Shown: positions 1-7,437 of the stretch, piece by piece | How positions within the stretch are numbered: position 1 is the stretch's first letter | Layout of the letters: the number at the start of each line of letters is the position of its first letter | Assembly (NCBI GenBank): GCA_023442525.1 | Contig: JAEZZA010000033.1 | Span: 1 to 63,669, forward strand | DNA from: Bacteroidota bacterium | Lineage (GTDB): Bacteria; Bacteroidota; Bacteroidia; Bacteroidales; UBA10428 | DNA length: 63,669 nucleotides | Direction of reading: 5' to 3' | Program-made: the position numbers and the translations under genes | The notes under the pieces: generated by a model | Database searches by the model: none | Told to the model about the DNA's origin: nothing | The model's input: the letters and a program-made list of their open reading frames with translations, nothing else

Positions 1-93
1 TATGATGTTATTTTCGAAGTTGAACCGGTAAAAATGGTGTATGGTATTGATACTATAATCATTCAACCTCTACGAGGTTGGAAAAATCCTTGA
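1..93 (+). CDS. 3' tail of a truncated CDS ending inside a palindromic repeat
   Basis: Frame 1 is open from the first base to a TGA at 91-93. Its first part reads YDVIFEVEPVKMVYGID, which has the composition of a real protein C-terminus. The last ten or so codons (IIIQPLRGWKNP) are supplied by the first palindromic repeat at 53-80. A weak resemblance to the C-terminal strand of flavin/pyridoxamine-oxidase-fold proteins is a guess only. The gene body lies upstream of the window, so neither family nor start can be judged. It could also be a chance open frame. Confidence 0.4.
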   Translation, partial: YDVIFEVEPVKMVYGIDTIIIQPLRGWKNP

Positions 94-280
94 CCATAAA
101 CATTCTACAATCATTCAACCTCTACGAGGTTATTTTTACCCCCCCATCCTCGTAGAGGATGAATTTTTATAGAGAAACCAATGACCACACCACCGCTCAT
201 CCTCGTAGAGGATGAATTATTGTAGCTTTGAATTATGCTCCGACCACCCTGCCATCCTCGTAGAGGATGAATTTTTGTAG
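53..280. repeat. Cluster of five palindromic (REP/BIME-like) repeats in two orientations
   Basis: Five copies of a 27-28 bp unit lie at 53-80 and 105-131 on the plus strand and at 172-145, 225-198 and 280-253 on the minus strand. Each reads CTAYAAxxATTCA, then a hairpin of a 6-7 bp stem around the loop TAC. Plus copies have the stem AACCTC/GAGGTT and minus copies ATCCTC/GAGGAT, so the stem base pair changed on both sides. Units of the same orientation are separated by 25-27 bp of unrelated sequence. The mirrored orientation is typical of REP/BIME clusters and unlike CRISPR. Confidence 0.8.
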
Positions 281-391
281 ATAGGCCATCGCTTTGTAAG
301 TTCTGTCTTTGATGGTTTAAGAAAAAGTGCTGAATCATAAAATTATTACAGGCCCATTTTCGGATGCCAAAAAAGATGCTCTAAACTCTTT

Positions 392-830
392 GGGGTCGGA
401 CCAGGCTCTAAAATAGAATTAAGTTATTTTTGTTTTTGATTGCCGATATTGATAAGCACGACATAGTTCCATGCCACCGTGCGCGGGCCCGACAAAACGG
501 GAAGGCTGACGTGGAGTGAATGCCGGAAGTTCTGGAATTTCTTACAAAGGGATTCCGATAGCGGTAGCGTATCGGGAGATTTAGCAGGAATTGTCAGTAA
601 TGAGTTCCCTTGTTCTTTGTATAAATTCTGTCTGACAATTGCTGCGACAGCCTTTGTTAGAAATTCCTGAACTTTCGGCAGAGCGGGGAGGTTTCGTTTT
701 GTCTTGACTTTTCTTGCTTCCTTCTTTGTGTCAAGACAAAGAAGGAAGTCGGGGTTCGGGGGCGAAGCCACCGGCTGTGTCTGATTTCTAGAAAACAAAC
801 ATATTCTATATAAAAGCCTGGTCCGACCCC
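392..830. mobile_element. Non-coding MITE-like element with 15-bp perfect inverted ends
   Basis: A 15-bp sequence starting GGGGTCGGACC at 392-406 is repeated as its exact reverse complement at 816-830, enclosing 439 bp. Inside are two further foldbacks. One is an imperfect stem pairing about 530-554 with 651-675. The other is a perfect 12-bp stem, 717-728 with 737-748, around an 8-base loop. There is no transposase gene, and the open frames inside on both strands look like by-products of the foldbacks. No target-site duplication is evident. It is inferred to be a non-autonomous element or a large structured repeat. Confidence 0.6.
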
Positions 831-871
831 GATTCTACCCCGATTCTACCCCGATTCTGACCCCGATTCTA
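827..871. repeat. Tandem array of an 11-12 bp unit at the edge of the MITE-like element
   Basis: Four copies of CCCCGATTCTA (one with an extra G) run at 827-837, 838-848, 849-860 and 861-871. The array overlaps the right inverted end of the neighbouring element, whose tip is also CCCC, so it looks like slippage copies grown from that tip. A perfect 12-bp palindrome, CCTGCCGGCAGG, follows at 881-892. The rest, to the susC start at 1026, shows only a weak -7-like CAATTTTG at 995-1002. Confidence 0.75.
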
Positions 872-1025
872 CTATTCCTTCCTGCCGGCAGGGTTTCTCA
901 ATGACTGGCACGAAACCGAAGCCGTATTCCATTGAACCTTATTGTATATGGATGGTTATAGCCTGTGGTGATAACCGTAGTGACAGTTATATTTCAATTT
1001 TGTTCTAAACCTAATACCGTGCTAT

Positions 1026-4000
1026 ATGAAAAAGTTTTACCTGGTGCTTGTAATAGCCTTATTTCCTATTGCCATAATGGCACAGGAAATAAGAGTTACA
1101 GGAACTGTTACAGATGCTGCAGACGGCACTCCATTGCCGGGTGCGTACGTCAGGGTTAAAGGAACAAATACAGGAACAGCATCGGATGCCAATGGATTTT
1201 ATCAGTTGACTGTTCCATCAACTTCAACCCTTGTATTCTCTTCGATTGGATATGTTGAGCAGGAAATCCCTGTTAATAATCAATCGGTAATCAACGTAAC
1301 CATGTCGGCCGACGTGGTTCAAATGACCGAAGTTGTGGTTACCGCTCTTGGAATTTCACGAGAGAAAAAATCTCTGGGTTATGCCACTCAGGAGGTAACC
1401 GGAGAACAGGTATCGGCAGTGAAGACAGACAACTTCATCAATTCACTCTCCGGCAAAGTTTCCGGAGTGCAAATACGCAGGACTACTAATTTTGGAGGTT
1501 CCACAAATATTGTGGTACGTGGAAATAAGTCTCTTACCGGAAATAACCAGACTCTCTTTGTGGTTGACGGTGTTCCGATCAGCAACGACATTACCAATAC
1601 CGATGCACAATCGCAGGCCAGAACCGGTTACGATTTTGGTAATGCCGCTTCGGATATCAATCCCGAAGACATTGAGTCGATTAACATCCTGAAAGGCGCT
1701 GCTGCAACCGCGCTCTATGGCTCCCGGGCAGCAAACGGAGTGGTTATGATAACCACTAAAAAAGGCGCTACCAAGCAGGGAGTGGGCGTATCCATAAACT
1801 CATCCTTCACCATAGGATCGGTGGATAAGAGCACATTCCCGGCTTATCAGAAGCAGTACGGCGGTGGATACGGTCCTTTTTACAGCGGACCCGGATCATT
1901 CTGGTATCTTCGTGACATTAACGGTGACGGAGTACAGGAACAATGGGTTGTTACTTCGGAGGATGCCTCGTATGGCGCCCCGTTCGATCCCAACCTCCTG
2001 GTTTACCAGTGGGATGCCGTTGATCCGGAATCACCCAATTATCTTACTGCCACGCCATGGGTGGCCGCTAAAAACGGACCTATAACGTTTTTCGAAAAGC
2101 CGAAAACTTATGTGAATTCCGTTGCTATTGAAGGTGCCGGTGAAAAAGGTGCATACAGGCTTTCATATACTAATTTCTTCCAGGACGGCTTGTTGCCAAA
2201 CAGTGAACTCACCCGCCATAACGTATTGCTGAACGGAAGTTGGAATGTTAACAGTAAACTCACTGCATCCGCATCGGCCAATTACATAAAGACCGATGCA
2301 CTGGGCCGAAATTCCACAGGATACAGCGATAACATCATGGGTATGTTCCGGCAGTGGTTTCAGACGAATGTCGATATTCAGGATCAAAAGGACGCCTATT
2401 TCAGGACGAGAAGAAATATCACCTGGAACTATGCCGATCCTGCTTCGGCCGTTCCGATTTACTGGGATAATCCTTACTGGACCCGATACGAGAATTATGA
2501 AACTGACGCCCGCGATCGCTACGTCGGATATCTCTCGTTAACCTATAAAGTGCTGCCCTGGCTGGAACTCTTCGGACGTGCCTCAGCAGATGTTTACAAT
2601 GCATTGGAAGAAGAACGGCGTGCTGTAGGTAGCGTTCCCGCTGAATTCGGAATTGGAACTTCGGGAATCGATGGCAGCATTGGCCGCAGCGATCAGGGAT
2701 CGGGATATATGCGGCGAGACATCACTTCGGGAGAATATAACTTCGATCTTCTGGTTAATATTAACAAGGATCTGACCGAATTTCTCAACCTGAAAGCAAC
2801 GTTAGGTACCAATATAAACCGTTCGAACTATAACCGGATCATTACCGCCACAAACGGTGGCTTGTCGATTCCCGAGATCTATTCACTGCAAAACAGTGTC
2901 AATGCCTTGCCATATCCTAAAGAACTGGCATCCAAAGTAGGTGTCGACGGAATATTCGGAAGTCTGTCGCTCGGTTTCAGAAATACACTGTTTTTTGATG
3001 CCACTTTAAGGCGAGATCGCTCTTCAACACTGCCCGAAGAACACAGCATTTATTACTATCCGTCCTTTTCGGCAAGCCTGTTATTTTCTGAATTAATCGA
3101 TGCAACCTGGCTGACATTTGGTAAAATCAGGTTGAATTATGCCGAAGTCGGAAATGGTGCAGGATTTGACCAGATTGTCGATCGTTATAATGTGCTGATT
3201 CCGCTTAACAGTCCCATGTCGTCTGTTGCCAATACCAAAAGAAATGAGGACCTGCGGCCTGAATTAACCAAAAGCGTTGAAGGCGGTTTTGAGCTTTTCA
3301 TGTTCGAAAGGCGACTGGGATTGGACCTGGCTCTTTATCATACTAACACCGTTAACCAGATACTTCCGCTTACCATGACTACTGCCACAGGCAGGAGTGC
3401 TAAAATTATCAATGCCGGTGAAATTGAGAACAAGGGTATTGAACTTACACTATCCGGAACTCCGGTGAGAACAAGCAATTTAACATGGAACATTGCAGTT
3501 ACATGGACCAAAAACAAGAATGAAGTAAAAGAATTGCTTGAAGGCGTTGATAATCTGCAGCTAGGTTCATTCCAGGGCGGTATCACAATCAATGCCCGGG
3601 TCGGCGAACCTTATGGAGTGATATTCGGAAGTGATTATACCTACCATGAGAATGGTCAACGGTTAATTGATGCCGCAAATGGCCAGTATCTCAAAACATC
3701 CACGTCCGATAACGTAATAGGGGATGTCAATCCCGACTGGAACAGCGGTATTCTGAATTCCATAACATTCCGGAATCTTTCTTTAAGCTTCCTGATTGAT
3801 ATTCAGAAAGGCGGAGATATATTCTCGCTCGATTTGTATTATGGTCTGGCAACCGGACTTTATGAAGAAACCGCTTTCATTAACGATCTTGGCAATCCTG
3901 TCAGACTACCTGTTGCAGAAGGCGGTGGTATGATCAATAAAGGAGTGAATGAAGATGGCTCTCCAAACCAGACAAGAATTAATACAAACAGATATGGTGC

Positions 4001-4289
4001 ATTCGGGTATGCCAGGGGTTTGCCTGACCGGGCATTTGTTTATGATGCCGGTTATGTAAAACTAAGAGAAGTTACTCTTACTTACACCCTGCCATCGCGA
4101 ATACTGGGTAATTCATTTATTAAGGGCGCGTCTGTCGGATTCATAGGATCTAACCTGTGGATTATCGATAAGAATCTGCCGCATGCAGATCCTGAGTCGG
4201 GTCTGGGCGCCGGAAACCTGCAAGGGTATTCAACCGGTTCCCTGCCGTCGACACGCGATTTCGGTTTTAATGTTAAGCTTAACTTCTAA
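1026..4289 (+). CDS. SusC/RagA-family TonB-linked outer membrane transporter
   Basis: This 1087-residue protein is the outer-membrane channel of a SusC/SusD pair, which imports glycans, peptides or other oligomers using TonB energy. It has a signal peptide (residues 1-19, cut before QE), a carboxypeptidase-regulatory-like beta domain (about 22-95), and a plug (about 105-247) with VVDGVPI at 179-185 and the family signature GSRAANGVVMITTKKG at 232-247. The rest is the beta-barrel, ending in phenylalanine as outer-membrane barrels usually do. The susD partner starts 12 bases downstream. No carbohydrate-active enzyme, sulfatase or sigma/anti-sigma pair lies beside it, so the substrate cannot be inferred. 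A weak -7-like box (995-1002) is the only promoter candidate. Confidence 0.95.
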   Translation: MKKFYLVLVIALFPIAIMAQEIRVTGTVTDAADGTPLPGAYVRVKGTNTGTASDANGFYQLTVPSTSTLVFSSIGYVEQEIPVNNQSVINVTMSADVVQMTEVVVTALGISREKKSLGYATQEVTGEQVSAVKTDNFINSLSGKVSGVQIRRTTNFGGSTNIVVRGNKSLTGNNQTLFVVDGVPISNDITNTDAQSQARTGYDFGNAASDINPEDIESINILKGAAATALYGSRAANGVVMITTKKGATKQGVGVSINSSFTIGSVDKSTFPAYQKQYGGGYGPFYSGPGSFWYLRDINGDGVQEQWVVTSEDASYGAPFDPNLLVYQWDAVDPESPNYLTATPWVAAKNGPITFFEKPKTYVNSVAIEGAGEKGAYRLSYTNFFQDGLLPNSELTRHNVLLNGSWNVNSKLTASASANYIKTDALGRNSTGYSDNIMGMFRQWFQTNVDIQDQKDAYFRTRRNITWNYADPASAVPIYWDNPYWTRYENYETDARDRYVGYLSLTYKVLPWLELFGRASADVYNALEEERRAVGSVPAEFGIGTSGIDGSIGRSDQGSGYMRRDITSGEYNFDLLVNINKDLTEFLNLKATLGTNINRSNYNRIITATNGGLSIPEIYSLQNSVNALPYPKELASKVGVDGIFGSLSLGFRNTLFFDATLRRDRSSTLPEEHSIYYYPSFSASLLFSELIDATWLTFGKIRLNYAEVGNGAGFDQIVDRYNVLIPLNSPMSSVANTKRNEDLRPELTKSVEGGFELFMFERRLGLDLALYHTNTVNQILPLTMTTATGRSAKIINAGEIENKGIELTLSGTPVRTSNLTWNIAVTWTKNKNEVKELLEGVDNLQLGSFQGGITINARVGEPYGVIFGSDYTYHENGQRLIDAANGQYLKTSTSDNVIGDVNPDWNSGILNSITFRNLSLSFLIDIQKGGDIFSLDLYYGLATGLYEETAFINDLGNPVRLPVAEGGGMINKGVNEDGSPNQTRINTNRYGAFGYARGLPDRAFVYDAGYVKLREVTLTYTLPSRILGNSFIKGASVGFIGSNLWIIDKNLPHADPESGLGAGNLQGYSTGSLPSTRDFGFNVKLNF

Positions 4290-4301
4290 AACTCAGGAGC
4301 C

Positions 4302-5759
4302 ATGAAAAAGATATTTTGTATTTCCGCTCTGTTCCTTGTACTGCTATCATGCGAGGACTTTTATGAACTAAATGATAATACCAAAGATCCGGCAGTTGTT
4401 TCTGGTGAGTCACTATTTACCAATGCTCAGAAAAACCTGGTAGATCAGATGGTGGATTCAGATGTTAACCTGAATATTTTCAGGATGATTGTTCAGCATT
4501 GGACTGAGACCACCTATACCGACGAATCGAACTATGACCTCTTTACAAGGACAATTCCGGATAATATTTGGGATGTACTCTACCGCGACGTCATCAGCGA
4601 TCTGACTGAGGCTAAAAGGGTAATTGAGGAGACCGAATATTCGGTGGCTGAAGATCCGGCTGTAAAAACAAATAAGTTGGGAATAACCGAAATACTGCTG
4701 GTTTATTCCTACAGCATACTGGTAGAAACTTTTGGTGATGTACCCTACAGTGAGGCCATGGATGTGGAAAATCCCACTCCCGCATACGATGACGCACTTA
4801 CCATTTATACCGATCTGATCGTGCGTTTAAGTGCAGCTCTGGCATCACTGAATCCCGACCATCCCAGTTTTGATTTAGCCGATAACCTGTACCAGGGTGA
4901 TGTGGCAAACTGGATAAAGTTTGGGAATTCGCTGAAACTAAGGATGGGCTTACTCCTGGCGGATGTTGCTCCCCAGGTGGCTCAGCCGGCAGTTGAAGAA
5001 GCTGTCGCAGCAGGCGTGATCTCGTCGAATGATGAGAATGCAAACCTGGTATATCTTTCTGCCGATCCGAATACAAATCCTCTCTATTCCGATATTGTAG
5101 CCAGTGGCCGGCACGACTTTGTGCTTGCCAATACTCTGGTTGATGTGATGAACAGCCTCGAAGATCCGAGAAGGCAGTATTATTTTACACTGGCTGATAC
5201 ATCATCGGAAACAGGTGTCGAAAAACTGGCCTATGTAGGCGGAGTCTATGGTGCTTCAAACGATTATTTTGCTTTCTCTCATGTAGCGGATCGAATAGTA
5301 GTACCAACCTTTGAAGGAACATTGTTTGATTTTGCCGAAACCGAATTACTGTTGGCCGAGGCAGTGGAAAGAGGGTATTCTGTTCCCGGAACCGCTGAAG
5401 AGCATTACAATGCTGCACTCATGGCATCCCTTGAATATTGGGGCGGTACCGAAGAGGAAGCTGCCACTTTTCTTATGAATCCAGAAATAGCCTATGCCAC
5501 TGCTCCAGGCGACTGGAAGCAGAAGCTTGGGTTGATGACGTGGCTGACATTATATAATCGTGGATTTGAGGCATGGTCGGCCTGGAGAAAATTCGATTAT
5601 CCGCAACTTGTAGCTCCTGAGGATGCCATGTCAGATGTACCTTTGAGGTTTACTTATCCTATTACCGAACAAACACTGAATGCAGAGAGTTACAATGCCG
5701 CTGCTGAAGCAATTGGCGGTGACGATGTATCTACAAAGCTGTTTTTTGATGTCTTCTGA
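4302..5759 (+). CDS. SusD/RagB-family nutrient-binding outer membrane lipoprotein
   Basis: The 485-residue product is the surface lid of the upstream SusC channel and captures the substrate at the cell surface. It has a lipoprotein signal with lipobox LLSC (lipidated Cys17). The mature N-terminus contains LNDNTKDPAVV (23-33), typical of the SusD-like_2 branch rather than of classical starch-binding SusD. The rest is mostly helical, as expected of the TPR-type SusD fold. It is co-transcribed with the SusC gene (12-base gap) and followed by a strong terminator, so the locus is a minimal two-gene unit. Confidence 0.93.
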   Translation: MKKIFCISALFLVLLSCEDFYELNDNTKDPAVVSGESLFTNAQKNLVDQMVDSDVNLNIFRMIVQHWTETTYTDESNYDLFTRTIPDNIWDVLYRDVISDLTEAKRVIEETEYSVAEDPAVKTNKLGITEILLVYSYSILVETFGDVPYSEAMDVENPTPAYDDALTIYTDLIVRLSAALASLNPDHPSFDLADNLYQGDVANWIKFGNSLKLRMGLLLADVAPQVAQPAVEEAVAAGVISSNDENANLVYLSADPNTNPLYSDIVASGRHDFVLANTLVDVMNSLEDPRRQYYFTLADTSSETGVEKLAYVGGVYGASNDYFAFSHVADRIVVPTFEGTLFDFAETELLLAEAVERGYSVPGTAEEHYNAALMASLEYWGGTEEEAATFLMNPEIAYATAPGDWKQKLGLMTWLTLYNRGFEAWSAWRKFDYPQLVAPEDAMSDVPLRFTYPITEQTLNAESYNAAAEAIGGDDVSTKLFFDVF

Positions 5760-5780
5760 TATTAAGTAAACGGTGTTTTA

Positions 5781-5815
5781 ACCTGACAGTCGCTGACTGT
5801 CAGGTTTTTTTTTAT
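5781..5815 (+). terminator. Rho-independent terminator after susCD
   Basis: A perfect 10-bp stem (5781-5790 with 5796-5805, ACCTGACAGT/ACTGTCAGGT) with a 5-base loop is followed directly by a long run of T. It separates the susCD transcript from cysC. Confidence 0.9.
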
Positions 5816-5819
5816 TTAT

Positions 5820-5827
5820 TATCTTTG
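5820..5827 (+). promoter_or_regulatory. -7 box (TATCTTTG) for cysC
   Basis: TATCTTTG matches the Bacteroidetes -7 consensus TAnnTTTG. It sits just beyond the susD terminator and 16 bases before the cysC ATG, leaving a leader of only about 10 nt. No good -33 box is visible because the terminator T-run occupies that place. Confidence 0.55.
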
Positions 5828-5843
5828 TCGGTCACTCACAGAA

Positions 5844-6404
5844 ATGAGAATAAATAAGGAATCTTTGTTGAAGCAACATGCAAGAGCCTTCTGGTTATGC
5901 GGATTATCCGGAGCCGGGAAGAGTACACTTGCCATTCGCCTTGATAAGGATTTAACGAAGAGGGGATATTTGAGCCTGGTGATTGACGGCGACAAGATCA
6001 GAAAAGGCTTAAACAAAGGTCTTGGGTTTACCGACGAAGACAGGAAAGAGAATCTTCGCCGTGTAGCCGAAGTTGCCCGTTTATCCGTTGATAACGGTAT
6101 TATTCCCATTGTTTCGTTTATCAGTCCCACCCAATCGTTACGCAATATGATCCGTGGCATTATTGGCGATGACGATTATGTTGAAGTTTATATTAACGCC
6201 TCACTGAAAACCTGTGAATTACGCGATACCAAAGGACTTTATAAAGAGGCACGTGCCGGCAGCCTGAAAAACTTTACCGGAATTGACTCGCCGTTTGAAG
6301 TACCTGAACACCCCGATCTTGAAATAAACACCGAAATGTTGAATGTTGAGCAAAGTGCAGCCAGGTTTCTGGAGTTCGTTTTGCCCATGATTGAGTATAA
6401 CTGA
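5844..6404 (+). CDS. cysC: Adenylylsulfate (APS) kinase
   Basis: This 186-residue cytosolic kinase phosphorylates APS to PAPS. Visible motifs are Walker A GLSGAGKST (20-28), DGDKIRKGL (48-56), FTDEDR (62-67), ISPTQSLR (93-100, with the family's catalytic-site serine), RDTKGLYKEARAG (127-139) and FTGIDSPFE (144-152). The length is that of a stand-alone CysC. In many bacteria CysC is fused to CysN, but here it is a separate gene and comes first in the order cysC-cysD-cysN. The cysD ATG begins two bases after its stop codon, which indicates translational coupling. Confidence 0.95.
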   Translation: MRINKESLLKQHARAFWLCGLSGAGKSTLAIRLDKDLTKRGYLSLVIDGDKIRKGLNKGLGFTDEDRKENLRRVAEVARLSVDNGIIPIVSFISPTQSLRNMIRGIIGDDDYVEVYINASLKTCELRDTKGLYKEARAGSLKNFTGIDSPFEVPEHPDLEINTEMLNVEQSAARFLEFVLPMIEYN

Positions 6405-6405
6405 T

Positions 6406-7311
6406 ATGAATGATTACAATATTAATCACCTGAAAGAACTTGAATCGGAATCCATTTATGTTATCCGTGAAGTTGCCGCGCAGTTTGGTAAACCCGTAAT
6501 GCTGTTTTCGGGCGGAAAAGATTCCATTGTAATGTATTACCTGGCCCGGAAAGCTTTCTGGCCTATGAAGGTTCCTTTTCCCCTTTTACATATTGACACC
6601 GGACATAATTTTCAGGAAACGCTTGATTTCAGGGATGAGTTGATGGAAAAAACCGGCGGTCGATGTATAGTGCGCTACGTGCAGGATTCAATCGATCAGG
6701 GGAAGGCAGTTGAGGAAACGGGCGTGAATGCCAGCCGAAATGTATTGCAAACAATCACTCTTTTAGATGCCATAGCCGAGTTTAAATTTGACGCCGCTCT
6801 CGGCGGAGGCCGGCGCGATGAAGAGAAGGCAAGGGCCAAGGAAAGGTTCTTTTCGCATCGTGATGAATTCGGGCAGTGGGACCCGAAAAACCAGCGTCCT
6901 GAATTATGGAATATATTCAATGGCAGAAAAAGAATGGGCGAGCACTTCAGGGTTTTCCCACTCAGCAACTGGACGGAAATGGATGTTTGGCAATACATAT
7001 ATATGGAAAATGTGGAAATCCCAAATCTCTATTTCACGCATAAGAGGGAAGTGTTCAACCGCGATGGTATATGGTTAGCCTATGCACCGTTCATGAAGCT
7101 GAAACCAAATGAGAAAGTCGAGACCATTGACGTGAGATGCCGGACAATCGGCGATATTACCTGCACGGGACTCACCCTGTCGCAGGCGAATACACTTGAG
7201 GATATTATCAATGAAGTTGCTGCAACTCGTGTTACGGAACGCGGGGGCCGTTACGACGACAAGCGGTCCGAATCGGCTATGGAGGATAGGAAGAAGGAGG
7301 GGTATTTTTAG
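6406..7311 (+). CDS. cysD: Sulfate adenylyltransferase subunit 2
   Basis: CysD (301 residues) is the catalytic ATP-pyrophosphatase half of ATP sulfurylase. With CysN it makes APS from ATP and sulfate. The PP-loop SGGKDS is at residues 35-40, and the C-terminus has the family's GRYDDKRSE segment. I chose the ATG at 6406, which almost abuts the cysC stop, over an upstream in-frame TTG at 6391 that would overlap cysC. The downstream gap to cysN is an unusual 126 bp filled with two tandem repeats. Confidence 0.95.
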   Translation: MNDYNINHLKELESESIYVIREVAAQFGKPVMLFSGGKDSIVMYYLARKAFWPMKVPFPLLHIDTGHNFQETLDFRDELMEKTGGRCIVRYVQDSIDQGKAVEETGVNASRNVLQTITLLDAIAEFKFDAALGGGRRDEEKARAKERFFSHRDEFGQWDPKNQRPELWNIFNGRKRMGEHFRVFPLSNWTEMDVWQYIYMENVEIPNLYFTHKREVFNRDGIWLAYAPFMKLKPNEKVETIDVRCRTIGDITCTGLTLSQANTLEDIINEVAATRVTERGGRYDDKRSESAMEDRKKEGYF

Positions 7312-7318
7312 TAAGAGT

Positions 7319-7351
7319 GGATACTGGATACTGGATGCTGGATACTGGATG
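7319..7351. repeat. GGATACT 7-bp tandem array between cysD and cysN
   Basis: Four full copies of the 7-bp unit GGATACT (one reads GGATGCT) plus a partial fifth run from 7319 to 7351. They begin 7 bases after the cysD stop. The same unit forms an array at 36331-36362. Confidence 0.85.
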
Positions 7352-7392
7352 TTCAGGATCAGACACAGGTTCAGAGGGAGCGAGGGGGAGAG

Positions 7393-7419
7393 ACTTAGAA
7401 AACTTAGAAGACTTAGAAG
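7393..7419. repeat. ACTTAGAAG 9-bp tandem array upstream of cysN
   Basis: Three copies of a 9-bp unit (ACTTAGAAA, then ACTTAGAAG twice) end 18 bases before the cysN start. Together with the GGATACT array they account for much of the cysD-cysN spacer. A purine-rich stretch lies between the two arrays. Confidence 0.75.
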
Positions 7420-7437
7420 ACCAGAAGACAATAATTT

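Noticed and set aside
53..280. CRISPR array
   Set aside because: Regular 25-27 bp gaps invite this reading, but the repeats occur in both orientations, are themselves hairpins with covarying stems, vary between copies, and no cas gene is present.
111..338. 75-residue minus-strand ORF
   Set aside because: It is composed largely of translated copies of the palindromic repeat (KIHPLRGW twice) and has no independent support.
424..798. 124-residue minus-strand ORF
   Set aside because: It lies wholly inside the foldback element, the opposite strand is also open over 479-670, and the sequence has low-complexity, non-protein character.
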